Assembly: GCA_037444625.1 (NCBI GenBank)
Contig: JBBIMA010000048.1
Span: 1-31,028 of the forward strand
DNA: 31,028 nucleotides
Direction of reading: 5' to 3'
Source: DTHT01 sp037444625
GTDB lineage: Bacteria; Acidobacteriota; Terriglobia; Bryobacterales; Bryobacteraceae
The first letter of the stretch is position 1. Every line of letters starts with the position of its first letter. Shown one piece after another: positions 22,611 to 31,028 of this stretch. Below the pieces are notes generated by a model. That model was not told where the DNA came from. It worked only from the letters and a program-made list of their open reading frames with translations, and searched no databases. A program made the position numbers and the translations under genes.

Positions 22611-23486
22611 ATGGGAGAGCAAGCCGCCAGGCACATCCCGGTGCTGGTCAAAGAGGTGCTGGACTGGCTGCGGGTGCGGCCCGAGGGCGTCTACCTGGAC
22701 GCCACAGCGGGTTTGGGCGGTCATACGGCGGCCATTGCCGAGCGGTTGACCAGCGGGCTGGTGGTGGCCAACGATTGCGACGCCGAAGCCCTGGAGCAGG
22801 CGCGGCGGAACACGTTGCGCTGGGCGGAACGCATTCGGTTCCGCTGCGGCTGGTTTTCGACCCTGGCCGAGGGGCTGGCCGGTTTGGGCATCGCCAAGGT
22901 GGACGGCCTGCTGGCCGATTTGGGGGCCAGCTACGCGCAGCTTACCGGCGATCGCGGGTTTTCGGTTTGGACCGACGGGCCGCTGGACATGCGGTACGAC
23001 CGCTCCAGCCCGCTGACGGCGGCCGATCTGGTCAACACTTTAAACCAGCAAGCGCTCGCCCGGTTGTTGTACCGGGAGGGCGCGGAAAGGAGGGCGGACG
23101 TCATAGCCAGGGCGATCCTGCGGGCGCGGCCGCTCGAAAGCACGCGCCAGTTGGCGCGGGTGATCGAGCAGGTCGCGCCCCGGACGGGCCGCCTTCACCC
23201 GGCCACGCGGACCTTCATGGCCTTGCGCCGGGCGGTCAATCGCGAGGCCGAAGAACTGGAGGCGCTGCTGGGGACGGCCCCCGAGCTGGTGGCCCCGGGC
23301 GGGCGCATCGTCATCATCTCGTTCATGTCGTTGGAAGACCGCAAGGTCAAACAGGCTTTTCAGGAGTGGGTCCGGCAAGGTCGCGCCGTCCGGTTAATGA
23401 AGCACGTGGTGCGGCCGAGCGCGGAAGAGGTGCGCAACAATCCCGCCGCGCGCAGCGCCCGCCTGCGCGCGGTGGAAATTCTCTAG
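22611..23486 (+). CDS. rsmH: 16S rRNA (cytosine-1402-N4)-methyltransferase RsmH
   Basis: A 291-residue enzyme that methylates N4 of C1402 in 16S rRNA. Signatures are HIPVLVKEV at 8-16, the SAM loop DATAGLGGHTAAI at 31-43, LLADLGASYAQL near 100-111, FSVWTDGPLDMRYD near 117-130 and ISFMSLEDRKVKQAF near 236-250. The usual SFHSLEDR reads SFMSLEDR. The length is slightly below the typical 300-315. A GGAGG site lies 5 bases before the ATG at 22611, which is preferred to the adjacent GTG at 22608. It is second in the dcw cluster, the normal place. A 6-bp GC hairpin sits at its stop codon (23486-23502). Confidence 0.95.
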   Translation: MGEQAARHIPVLVKEVLDWLRVRPEGVYLDATAGLGGHTAAIAERLTSGLVVANDCDAEALEQARRNTLRWAERIRFRCGWFSTLAEGLAGLGIAKVDGLLADLGASYAQLTGDRGFSVWTDGPLDMRYDRSSPLTAADLVNTLNQQALARLLYREGAERRADVIARAILRARPLESTRQLARVIEQVAPRTGRLHPATRTFMALRRAVNREAEELEALLGTAPELVAPGGRIVIISFMSLEDRKVKQAFQEWVRQGRAVRLMKHVVRPSAEEVRNNPAARSARLRAVEIL

Positions 23487-23528
23487 CCGCCTGCGCGGCG
23501 GCGGCGTGGAGTTGATCGGGAGGTCCCC

Positions 23529-23999
23529 ATGGCGACGCTGACGACGGAAATGGCGAACCCGGAGGCGACCGCCGTGTGGTCGCAGAGCGATACGTGCGAC
23601 GCCTTCAGACTGCCGCTGCTTCCTTGGGAAGACGTTTATCTCTATGTCAAGCGGATTGACAACAGCCGTCTGGAGCGGCCCGCCGATCCGGCCGCCGGGC
23701 GGGTCTGTTGGCGGGCGGTGCGGGCCGCCGCCCTGGTGCTGGTCTTGATCTTCGTGATCCTGCTGCCCGACGCGCTGGGCCGGGCCGCCGGACAACGCCT
23801 GGTCGTGCTGGAAAAGCAGCACCAGGAGCTGATCGAGCAGAAGGCGCAACTCGAGCTGGAGGAGGCCTCCCTGCTCAGTCCGGCGCGACTGGAAGAATGG
23901 GCCCGGAGCCTGGAACTCGATCAGCCGGCGCCCGAGCAGGTGCTGTCGCTCAACCCCAAGCCGGATCGCGCCCTCTCGGCCCGGGCCCGCCTGCGATGA
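23529..23999 (+). CDS. ftsL: Cell division protein FtsL-like
   Basis: A 156-residue bitopic protein. A cytoplasmic N-terminus of about 62 residues is followed by one membrane helix (about 64-80) and then a Leu/Gln/Glu heptad-like helix (about 88-117) that should form a coiled coil. The segment LSPARLEEWARSLEL at 116-130 matches the conserved end of FtsL, where FtsB pairs. The call rests on this layout and on position between rsmH and ftsI; FtsL sequences diverge strongly. The role would be to link FtsB/FtsQ to FtsWI at the septum. A GGGAGG site lies 5 bases before the ATG. Confidence 0.82.
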   Translation: MATLTTEMANPEATAVWSQSDTCDAFRLPLLPWEDVYLYVKRIDNSRLERPADPAAGRVCWRAVRAAALVLVLIFVILLPDALGRAAGQRLVVLEKQHQELIEQKAQLELEEASLLSPARLEEWARSLELDQPAPEQVLSLNPKPDRALSARARLR

Positions 24000-24054
24000 G
24001 CGCGCTCCGGCGTGCCGGCCTTCCAGGGCGCCACCGGCGCGAGGGACGACCGGA

Positions 24055-26067
24055 ATGGATTCGCGGGCCGAACGGGTAAGAACCACCCGGCTGTTTCTGC
24101 TGGGCACGGCGGGTCTGCTGTGGGCGGTGGCGATTCTGCTCCGACTGGTGCAGGTGCAGGTGGTCCGCCACGAGTACTACCGCGCCGAGGCGCGCGCCCA
24201 GCATCTCAGAAAAGTCGGCCTGCCCGCTCCCCGGGGGATCATTTTCGATCGCAACCGCCGGCAGCTGGCCATGAGTCGCCGCCGCGAGTCGGTCTACCTG
24301 GATCCCCGCCACGTGCCGGATCTGAGGCAGGCAGCCGCGCTGCTGGCCGAGGCCCTCGGCCTGGACCGAGAGGAGCTGCTCAAGCGCCTGGAGCGGGCGC
24401 GCGCCCAGCGGCGCGGATTCCTTTGGGTGAAAAGGCGAATCAGCGAGGAGGAATCCGAGCGACTCCACCGGCTGGCTCCGCCCTGGATCCGCTTTGAATC
24501 CGAGCTGGTGCGCGAGTATCCCAACGGGGAGCTGGCCGCCCATCTGGTGGGCGCGGTGGGCTTCGACCAGCAAGGCAGCTTCGGGTTGGAGCACAGCCTG
24601 GAGCGGGAGCTCGGGGGGCGGAAGGGCTGGGCCCGCGTGCTGGCCGACGTTTGGGACCGGCCCCTGGAGACCAAGGAGGCCGCCGAGCCGGAGCCGGGGG
24701 CCAACCTCGGTCTTACCATTGATGAACGCATCCAGTTCGCCGCCGAGCGGGAGCTGAAGGCGGCGGCCGAAGCGGAAGGCTGCCGGGCAGGCAGCGTGGT
24801 GGTGATGGATCCCCACAGCGGGGAGCTGCTGGCCCTGGCCAGCTTCCCGGGCTTCGATCCCAACCAGCCGCCGCGCAACAAGGAGGAAGAACGGCTGCGG
24901 GCGCTCAATCACGCCGTCTCGGCGCCCTTCGAACCGGGCTCGGTCTTCAAGATCGTCACCGTGGCGGCCGCCCTGGAGACTACGCGACTGCGGCCGGAAA
25001 CGATCATCCCCTGCGGCAACGGGCGGATCGCGCTGTTCGGGCGGGTGGTCCGCGACCACCACCCTTACTCGGCCCTCTCCCTGGCGGACGTGCTGGCCAA
25101 ATCCAGCAACATCGGAGCGATCAACATCGGCTACAAGGTGGGCGAAGCCAACCTGTACGAGTACGTGCGGCGGTTCGGCTTCGGACGCCGGACGGGCCTG
25201 CCTCTACCGGCGGAATCGCCCGGCCGGGTGCGGCCTCTTGCCGCCTGGCAGAAGACCTCGCTGGCCTCGATCGCCATGGGGCACGAGCTGAGCGCCAACA
25301 CTCTGCAACTGGCCCGCGCCATGGCGGTCATCGCCAACGGCGGCCTGCTGGTGGCGCCGAAGCTGGTCCGCTGGCGCCAGCCTGCGGGCGGCCCCGTGGA
25401 AGAGGTGCCCAGCCCGGCCCCCGTGCGCGTGCTCCGGCCGGAGACGGCCATCTTGATGCGGCAGTTGACCGAAGGGGTCGTGCTGCACGGGACCGGCCAG
25501 GCGGCGCGCCTGGAGGGCTATTCAGCGGGCGGCAAGACCGGCACCGCTCAGATTTACGACCCCGTGACCAGGAAATACACGCACCTGTACAACGCCTCCT
25601 TCGTCGGCTTCACGCCGGTGACCAACCCGGCCCTGGTAGTGGCGGTGACTCTGAACGGGGCCAAGCATTACGGCGGCGCGGTCGCCGCCCCGGTGTTCCG
25701 CAAGATCGCCCAGGAGGCGCTGCGCCTGCTGAACGTCCCCAAGGATCTGCCCGAGCGCTCCGCCCCGCCGCCCGAGGAGCCGGCCGAGACCAACGATCTT
25801 GCGATCGCCGAACTGAGCGCGCCGCCGCCCGAGCCCGCTCTGGAAGGGCCCGAGTTCGAGGGGGACCCTGCGCCCGCCCGGCCCGCCGAGGCAGGCCTCA
25901 GGGCGCCCGATTTCCAAGGCCGGCCCATGCGGGCGGTGTTGCGGCAGGCCGTGGCCGCGGGCCTGTCGGTCGAGCCCGTGGGCAGCGGCGTCGCCCGGGC
26001 CCAGTTCCCGCCCCCGGGCACGCCGCTGGCATCGGGCGCAAAGGTCAGGGTGGTGTTCGGGCCGTGA
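24055..26067 (+). CDS. ftsI: Septal peptidoglycan transpeptidase FtsI (class B PBP) with C-terminal PASTA domain
   Basis: A 670-residue protein. A membrane helix at about 12-32 anchors it. The non-catalytic dimerisation-type domain runs from about 55 (PAPRGIIFDRN at 58-68) to 215. The transpeptidase domain shows all three active-site motifs: SVFK at 296-299 with catalytic Ser296, SSN at 350-352 and KTGT at 494-497. After a Pro/Glu/Ala-rich linker (about 545-610) comes one PASTA domain (about 612-670). PASTA domains are common on Spo/PBP2x-type proteins and on FtsI of several non-proteobacterial phyla. The enzyme cross-links septal murein with FtsW. It starts 55 bp after the ftsL stop, with GAGGG upstream. 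Confidence 0.95.
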   Translation: MDSRAERVRTTRLFLLGTAGLLWAVAILLRLVQVQVVRHEYYRAEARAQHLRKVGLPAPRGIIFDRNRRQLAMSRRRESVYLDPRHVPDLRQAAALLAEALGLDREELLKRLERARAQRRGFLWVKRRISEEESERLHRLAPPWIRFESELVREYPNGELAAHLVGAVGFDQQGSFGLEHSLERELGGRKGWARVLADVWDRPLETKEAAEPEPGANLGLTIDERIQFAAERELKAAAEAEGCRAGSVVVMDPHSGELLALASFPGFDPNQPPRNKEEERLRALNHAVSAPFEPGSVFKIVTVAAALETTRLRPETIIPCGNGRIALFGRVVRDHHPYSALSLADVLAKSSNIGAINIGYKVGEANLYEYVRRFGFGRRTGLPLPAESPGRVRPLAAWQKTSLASIAMGHELSANTLQLARAMAVIANGGLLVAPKLVRWRQPAGGPVEEVPSPAPVRVLRPETAILMRQLTEGVVLHGTGQAARLEGYSAGGKTGTAQIYDPVTRKYTHLYNASFVGFTPVTNPALVVAVTLNGAKHYGGAVAAPVFRKIAQEALRLLNVPKDLPERSAPPPEEPAETNDLAIAELSAPPPEPALEGPEFEGDPAPARPAEAGLRAPDFQGRPMRAVLRQAVAAGLSVEPVGSGVARAQFPPPGTPLASGAKVRVVFGP

Positions 26068-26098
26068 GGGCGAGCGCGGCGGCGGGGAGGACCGGCGC

Positions 26099-27586
26099 AT
26101 GAAGCTGGCGGAGGTGCTGGCGGGCGCACCCTTGAAGACCGCTCTGCCGGGGGAGCTGGCCGAGGCCGAGGTCACCGGGTTGGATTACGACTCCCGCCGC
26201 ATCGCGCCCGGCTTCCTGTTCTTTGCCTTCGCGGGCCGGCAGGCGGACGGCCGCCGTTTCGCCTCTCAGGCGCGGGAACGCGGGGCGCTGGCGGTGCTGG
26301 GCGAGGGCCCCTGCCCCGAGCAGTACCGCGGCCCCTGGCTGGAGGTCGAGCACGGCCGTAAGGCGCTGGCCGCGGCGGCCCTGAATTTCTACCGCCGCCC
26401 CGACCGCCGCCTGGCGCTCACCGGCATCACCGGCACCAACGGCAAGACCACCACCAGCCACCTGTTGGACTCGATCTTGCGGGCCGCCGGCTGCATCACG
26501 GCCCTGATCGGAACGATCGAACATCGCGTGGCCGGCCGCTCGCGCCCGGCGGTGAACACCACGCCCGAGTCGCTCGATCTGGTGCGCATGATGGATGAGC
26601 TGATCCGGGCGGGCGGATCCCATGTGACAATGGAAGTGTCCTCGCACGCTCTCGCGCTGGCCAGGGTGTACGGCTTCGAGTTCCATACCGCGGTGTTCAC
26701 CAATCTGACCCAGGACCACCTGGACTTCCACGGCTCCTTGGGAGAATACTTCGCCGCCAAGCGCCTGCTGTTCGAGGGCGCCGGGGCTGCCCCGCCGCGC
26801 TGGGCCGTCATCAACCACGACGATGCTCACGGCCGCCTGCTGCCCGCGCCTGTCGGCGAGCGCACCCTGTGGTACGGCCTCGCGCCCGGAGCCGCCCTGC
26901 GGGCGCGCAACATCGCGGCCGACTTCGAGGGCCTGCGTTTCGAGATTGACGACGGGCGGCGCACCGTGGCCCTCAGCTCGCCGCTGCCCGGCCGCATGAA
27001 CGTTTACAACATCCTGGCCGCTTGGGGCGCCGGCCTCAGCTACGGCCTGGACCCCGAGCTGATGGCCCGAGGCATCCGCAGTTGCTCGAACGTTCCCGGG
27101 CGTTTCGAGAAGGTCGAGCAGGGCCAGCCGTTTTTGGTCGTGGTGGACTACGCCCACACCGACGCCGCCCTGCGCAACGTCATTGCCGTGGCGCGGGAGT
27201 TGCGCCCCGCCCGCGTGCTCACGCTGTTCGGCTGCGGGGGCGACCGCGACCGGGGCAAGCGCCCCTTGATGGGCCGGGCGGCGGCGGAGCTGAGCGACTT
27301 CGTGGTGCTCACCTCGGACAACCCGCGCAGCGAGGATCCCCTGGCGATCATCGCCGAGGCCCGCAAAGGTTTGGACGATTACACGACGCCCTACCGGATC
27401 GAACCCGACCGCCGCCAGGCCATCCGCCTGATCCTGGCCGAGGCCCGCCCGGGCGACATCGTCATCATCGCCGGCAAGGGACACGAAACCTACCAGGTGC
27501 TGAAAGACCGGACCGTTCCCTTCGACGACCGCGAGCAAGCGCGGCAGGCGCTGCGCGAGTTGGGCTACTCGGGAGGGAGGCCATGA
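26099..27586 (+). CDS. murE: UDP-MurNAc-tripeptide synthetase MurE (meso-diaminopimelate type)
   Basis: A 495-residue Mur ligase adding the third stem-peptide residue. The ATP loop is GTNGKTTT at 112-119. NTTPESLDL at 153-161 and MEVSSHAL at 178-185 contact the UDP substrate. The Lys to be carbamylated is Lys221 in YFAAKRLLF. DNPRSEDP at 407-414 contains the DNPR motif that marks meso-diaminopimelate enzymes rather than lysine ones, which points to Gram-negative-type peptidoglycan. The ATG lies 31 bp after the ftsI stop, with a GGGAGG site. The stop overlaps the murF start (ATGA). Confidence 0.96.
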   Translation: MKLAEVLAGAPLKTALPGELAEAEVTGLDYDSRRIAPGFLFFAFAGRQADGRRFASQARERGALAVLGEGPCPEQYRGPWLEVEHGRKALAAAALNFYRRPDRRLALTGITGTNGKTTTSHLLDSILRAAGCITALIGTIEHRVAGRSRPAVNTTPESLDLVRMMDELIRAGGSHVTMEVSSHALALARVYGFEFHTAVFTNLTQDHLDFHGSLGEYFAAKRLLFEGAGAAPPRWAVINHDDAHGRLLPAPVGERTLWYGLAPGAALRARNIAADFEGLRFEIDDGRRTVALSSPLPGRMNVYNILAAWGAGLSYGLDPELMARGIRSCSNVPGRFEKVEQGQPFLVVVDYAHTDAALRNVIAVARELRPARVLTLFGCGGDRDRGKRPLMGRAAAELSDFVVLTSDNPRSEDPLAIIAEARKGLDDYTTPYRIEPDRRQAIRLILAEARPGDIVIIAGKGHETYQVLKDRTVPFDDREQARQALRELGYSGGRP

Positions 27587-28953
27587 AGGCCACCTTGGGG
27601 GAGATCGCAGCGGCGCTGGGCTTGAAGTCACCCGCCGCGGCCGGCACTCCGATCGAGGGCTGGAGCGTGGACTCCCGCACCATCCGGCCGGGGGAACTGT
27701 TCTTCGCTCTGAAGGGTCCGCGGCACGACGGACACGATTTCGTGGACCAGGCGCTGGAGCGCGGCGCAGCGGCGGCCGTGGTCGAGCGGCCGCCGGAAGG
27801 GGTCGCCGGGCCGCTATTGATCGTGCCCGACGCACAGGCGGCTCTGGAAGCGCTGGCCGCCTGGGCGCGAGGGCGATTCGCGGGGCGCGTGGTGGCGGTC
27901 ACCGGCAGCGCGGGCAAGACCACCGCCAAGGAGGTCATCACGGCGCTGTTGGCTTCCGCCTTGGCGGTGGGCAAGAGCGCGGGAAACTTGAACAACCACG
28001 TGGGCGTTCCGCTCTCGCTGCTGCGGCTGCCCGAGGAGGCGCAGGCGGCGGTGCTCGAGCTGGCCATGAACCACCCGGGCGAGATGCGCCGGCTGGCCGC
28101 GCTGGCCCGGCCGGAGGTCGGCGTGGTGACCAACGTGGGGCATGCTCACGCGGGCTTCTTCGATTCCCTGGAAGAGGTGGCGCTGGCCAAGCGGGAACTG
28201 ATCGAAGAGCTGCCGCCGGAGGGCGTGGCGGTGTTGAACGCGGACGATCCGCGCGTGGCGGCTTTCGCCCGCGTGCATCCCGGCCTGACCCTCCGCTTCG
28301 GCCTGAGCGCCGAGGCCGAGGTGAGGGCGGAAGCGGTCGAGCTGACGCCCGAGGGAGCACGCTTCCGGGTGGAGGGCGTGGAGTTCGAATCCCCCTTGCC
28401 GGGCCGGCACGGCGTGCTGAACGTGCTGGCCGGGCTGGCTGTGGCGCGCGCCTTCGGCCTGGGGGTGGAGCAATTGCGCGAGCCGGTGCGCCGGCTCGAG
28501 GTGCCGGCCATGCGCGGCCGGCGCTTCACACACCGGGGGGTCACGATTTTCGACGATTGCTACAACTCGAACCCGGAGGCGGTCCGGGCCATGCTGGAGA
28601 CGCTGGCCGCTGCGCCGGCGCGACGCCGGATCGCCGTGCTGGGCGAGATGCTGGAGCTTGGCCGATGGGCCGAGACCCTGCACCGGGAGGCCGGGCAGCA
28701 AGCCGTCCGGTGCGGGGTGGATGTGCTCGTGGGGATACGCGGCGCCGCCAGGTGGATGGTTGACCAAGCGCTGCGGTCGGGACTGCCGGCCGGCGCCGCG
28801 TTCTTCTTTGAGTCGCCGGCCGAGGCCGGCCGGTTCCTGCGCAGCCTGCTGCGGGAGGGCGATGCCGTCCTGTTCAAAGGCTCGCGCGGCGTCGAAGTGG
28901 AGAAAGCCCTGCAAGAATGTCTGGCGCCGGGCGAGGCGGCGAAGGCTCACTGA
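27583..28953 (+). CDS. murF: UDP-MurNAc-tripeptide:D-Ala-D-Ala ligase MurF
   Basis: A 456-residue Mur ligase that adds the D-Ala-D-Ala dipeptide to complete UDP-MurNAc-pentapeptide. The ATP loop is TGSAGKTTAKE at 107-117. NLNNHVGVPLSLL around 134-146, ELAMNHPGEM near 158-167 and DDCYNSNPEAV near 323-333 are MurF-specific signatures. The length is normal. Translation is coupled to murE by a 4-base overlap, and the next gene begins one base after its stop, so murE-murF-mraY behave as a single unit. Confidence 0.96.
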   Translation: MKATLGEIAAALGLKSPAAAGTPIEGWSVDSRTIRPGELFFALKGPRHDGHDFVDQALERGAAAAVVERPPEGVAGPLLIVPDAQAALEALAAWARGRFAGRVVAVTGSAGKTTAKEVITALLASALAVGKSAGNLNNHVGVPLSLLRLPEEAQAAVLELAMNHPGEMRRLAALARPEVGVVTNVGHAHAGFFDSLEEVALAKRELIEELPPEGVAVLNADDPRVAAFARVHPGLTLRFGLSAEAEVRAEAVELTPEGARFRVEGVEFESPLPGRHGVLNVLAGLAVARAFGLGVEQLREPVRRLEVPAMRGRRFTHRGVTIFDDCYNSNPEAVRAMLETLAAAPARRRIAVLGEMLELGRWAETLHREAGQQAVRCGVDVLVGIRGAARWMVDQALRSGLPAGAAFFFESPAEAGRFLRSLLREGDAVLFKGSRGVEVEKALQECLAPGEAAKAH

Positions 28954-28954
28954 A

Positions 28955-30088
28955 ATGCTTTACTGGCTGCTGTTCGAACAGTTGTATCCCTACTTCAGCC
29001 CCTTCCGCGTTTTCCGCTACGTGACTTTCCGTACCGCCTTCGCCAGTCTGACCGCTCTGTTCCTCTGCCTGGCGATCGGCCCCTGGCTGATCGCCTGGCT
29101 GCGGCGCTTTCAGATCGGGCAGCACATCCGCGAGGAAGGCCCCGAGTCCCACCGCAGGAAGGCGGGGACGCCCACCATGGGCGGCGTGCTGATCGTGGTC
29201 TCGGTGCTGGCGCCCACGCTGCTGTGGAGCAACCTGAGCAACCCGCTGATTTGGACGGCGCTGCTGGGCATGCTGGCCTTCGGCGCCATCGGCTTCTGGG
29301 ACGACTACCTGAAGGTGCGCCGGGGCCGCAACCTCGGGTTGACCGGGCGGCGGAAGTTCCTGCTGCAATGCGGGGCCGCCGGTCTGGTGGGCGCGCTCCT
29401 GCTGGCGCTGCGCGCGGCCGGGGTGTATTCGCCCGCCATGAACGTGCCCTTCTTCAAGCAATTCCGGCCCAGCCTGCTGCCTGAGACGCTGCTGGCCAGC
29501 CCCTGGACCTATCCGCTGGCCTTCGTGGTCTTCTTCTTTTTTCTGGTGCTGGTGATCGTGGGTTCCTCCAACGCGGTCAACCTGACTGACGGGCTGGACG
29601 GGCTGGCCATCGGGCTGATGGTGATCGCCGCGGGCGCCATGACCGTGCTCTCTTACACCAGCGGGCATGCGGTCTTCGCCCGATACCTGGATCTGATCTG
29701 GCTGCCGGCGGCAGCCGAACTGACCGTTTTCTGCGGGGCGATGACCGGGGCCTCCCTGGGTTTCCTCTGGTACAACGCGCATCCGGCGGAGATCTTTATG
29801 GGCGACGTGGGATCGCTGGCGCTGGGGGGCGGCCTGGGCGTGCTGGCGGTGCTCATCAAGCAGGAGATCCTGCTGCTGTGCGTGGGCGGCGTCTTCGTGC
29901 TGGAGGCGCTCTCGGTGATTCTTCAGGTGGGCAGCTACAAGCTGCGCGGCAAGCGGATTTTCAAAATGGCGCCCCTGCATCACCACTTCGAGGCGCTGGG
30001 CTGGCAGGAATCCAAGATCATCGTGCGCTTTTGGATCGCCGGGCTGGTGATGGCGCTGTTCGCGCTCACCACTCTGAAGCTGAGGTAG
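28955..30088 (+). CDS. mraY: Phospho-MurNAc-pentapeptide transferase MraY
   Basis: A 377-residue integral membrane enzyme that joins phospho-MurNAc-pentapeptide to undecaprenyl phosphate, giving lipid I. About ten hydrophobic helices are visible. Conserved loops are GTPTMGG at 71-77, FWDDYLK at 114-120 (Asp116/Asp117), NAVNLTDGLDGLA at 206-218, and NAHPAEIFMGDVGS near 274-287. The PLHHHFE motif near 337-343 also matches. The ATG at 28955 directly follows the murF stop; longer in-frame extensions lie inside murF. Confidence 0.96.
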   Translation: MLYWLLFEQLYPYFSPFRVFRYVTFRTAFASLTALFLCLAIGPWLIAWLRRFQIGQHIREEGPESHRRKAGTPTMGGVLIVVSVLAPTLLWSNLSNPLIWTALLGMLAFGAIGFWDDYLKVRRGRNLGLTGRRKFLLQCGAAGLVGALLLALRAAGVYSPAMNVPFFKQFRPSLLPETLLASPWTYPLAFVVFFFFLVLVIVGSSNAVNLTDGLDGLAIGLMVIAAGAMTVLSYTSGHAVFARYLDLIWLPAAAELTVFCGAMTGASLGFLWYNAHPAEIFMGDVGSLALGGGLGVLAVLIKQEILLLCVGGVFVLEALSVILQVGSYKLRGKRIFKMAPLHHHFEALGWQESKIIVRFWIAGLVMALFALTTLKLR

Positions 30089-30092
30089 GCGG

Positions 30093-31028
30093 ATGAATCT
30101 GAGCGGGGCCAGGGTGCTGGTGGTCGGCATGGCGCGGTCCGGCACGGCCGCGGTCGAGCTGCTGCGCTCCAAGGGCGCCCTGGTGCGGGCCGCGGATTTG
30201 AAGCCGCCGGAACCCGCTGTGGCCGAGCGGCTGCACCGCTGGGGCGTCGAGTTTCGCCTCCAGACGCCGGAAGCCTTCGAGGACGCCGATTGGATCGTGC
30301 TCTCACCGGGCGTGCCGGCCGATCTGGAGCCGCTTGAGGCGGCGCGGCGGCGGGGCGTGCGCGTGATCGGCGAAGTCGAGCTGGCGGGTTACTACCTGGA
30401 AGGGCCGATCATGGGCATCACGGGATCGAACGGCAAGACCACCACCACCGCGCTGGCCGGGCACATCCTGCGCTGCTGCGGCATCCCGGTTCAAGTGGGG
30501 GGCAACATCGGCCCGCCGGCCGCCGGCCTGGTGGCGGCCTCCCGCCCCGATCAGTGGAACGTGCTCGAGCTTTCCAGCTTCCAGCTCGAGACCATCGAGC
30601 GTTTCCGGGCCCGCATAGCGGTGGGGCTGAACGTGACGCCGGACCATCTGGACCGGCACCGCACCTTGGAGAACTACGCGGCCGCCAAGGCCCGCCTGTT
30701 CGAGACCCAGAGCGCCGAGGACTACGCGGTGCTCAACCGCGACGATCCGACCTGCGCGGCCTGGGGCGAGCGGGCTCGGGCGCGCGTCGTGTGGTTCAGC
30801 GGGCGCAAGGCGCCGGTGGAAGGAGCCTACGTGGAAGGCGGGCGTCTTTGGCTGGCGGGCCGGCCGGTGATCGAGATCGGCCGGATCCCCCTGCGCGGCT
30901 TTCACAACGTCGAGAACACGCTGGCCGCGGCCACGGCGGCCTGGCTGGCCGGCGCGCCGCCGGAAGCCATCGGCGAGGCGGTGCGGAGCTTCCCCGGGGT
31001 CGAGCATCGCCTGGAGTTCGTGCGGCGC
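30093..31028 (+). CDS. murD: UDP-MurNAc-L-Ala:D-Glu ligase MurD, N-terminal part (cut by right edge)
   Basis: Translating from ATG 30093, 4 bases after the mraY stop, gives 312 codons without a stop to the window edge. The N-terminal UDP-binding domain begins VLVVGMARSG at 8-17, with SPGVP at 71-75. The ATP loop is GITGSNGKTTTT at 108-119. ELSSFQLETI at 159-168 and NVTPDHLDRH at 180-189 are MurD signatures, and HRLEFV at 305-310 is the usual start of the third domain. It adds D-glutamate to UDP-MurNAc-L-Ala. About 140 C-terminal residues should lie beyond the window, with ftsW and murG probably next. Confidence 0.94.
   Translation, partial: MNLSGARVLVVGMARSGTAAVELLRSKGALVRAADLKPPEPAVAERLHRWGVEFRLQTPEAFEDADWIVLSPGVPADLEPLEAARRRGVRVIGEVELAGYYLEGPIMGITGSNGKTTTTALAGHILRCCGIPVQVGGNIGPPAAGLVAASRPDQWNVLELSSFQLETIERFRARIAVGLNVTPDHLDRHRTLENYAAAKARLFETQSAEDYAVLNRDDPTCAAWGERARARVVWFSGRKAPVEGAYVEGGRLWLAGRPVIEIGRIPLRGFHNVENTLAAATAAWLAGAPPEAIGEAVRSFPGVEHRLEFVRR

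Noticed and set aside
26045..27835. A 596-codon open frame antisense to murE/murF
   Set aside because: Overlaps unmistakable Mur ligases and has no recognisable motif.

Overview
This 31 kb window is GC-rich bacterial chromosome, densely coded, with no rRNA, tRNA, CRISPR array or insertion sequence that I can see. The mix suggests a Gram-negative, probably soil-type bacterium. An acidobacterium of the Bryobacter/Solibacter kind is my best guess, but it is an inference from gene content and not a marker-based call. Supporting clues are a meso-diaminopimelate-type MurE, a Tat-exported Gfo/Idh/MocA oxidoreductase, a large esterase-like protein, and a canonical mraZ-led division and cell-wall (dcw) cluster.

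Positions 1-1329 (minus strand) hold a short run: a macrodomain protein, a 167-residue protein I do not recognise, and the start of a zinc-ribbon protein cut by the left edge. Divergent from it, only 20 bp away, a plus-strand series begins: HAD phosphatase, a three-part methyltransferase (SAM domain, zinc ribbon, C-terminal beta-rich domain), and two tandem radical-SAM proteins with N-terminal regions of the B12-binding type. The four genes are tightly packed (a 4-bp overlap, then gaps of 52 and 10 bp) and look like an undescribed modification pathway. A membrane-anchored SPFH/band-7 protein with a structured leader follows. It converges on a minus-strand run (xerD, a CCA-adding-type nucleotidyltransferase, an exported metallo-beta-lactamase-fold protein).

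From 11.8 kb the plus strand carries a Tat-exported oxidoreductase, a family-X DNA polymerase with PHP domain, an active/inactive M16 peptidase pair overlapping an ADP-ribose-type Nudix hydrolase, and a two-domain esterase-like protein. Next is a single-pass membrane protein with an MPN (JAB/Mov34-like) domain whose metal site is degenerate.

From 22.0 kb to the right edge lies the dcw cluster: mraZ, rsmH, ftsL, ftsI (with PASTA domain), murE, murF, mraY and murD (cut by the edge). It builds the UDP-MurNAc-pentapeptide and lipid I and starts septal peptidoglycan synthesis. Upstream of mraZ there is an array of five TGG-type units at an exact 11-bp period, which looks like the MraZ autoregulatory operator. 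The most interesting items are the methyltransferase/double radical-SAM cluster, the degenerate MPN membrane protein, and the MraZ operator array.
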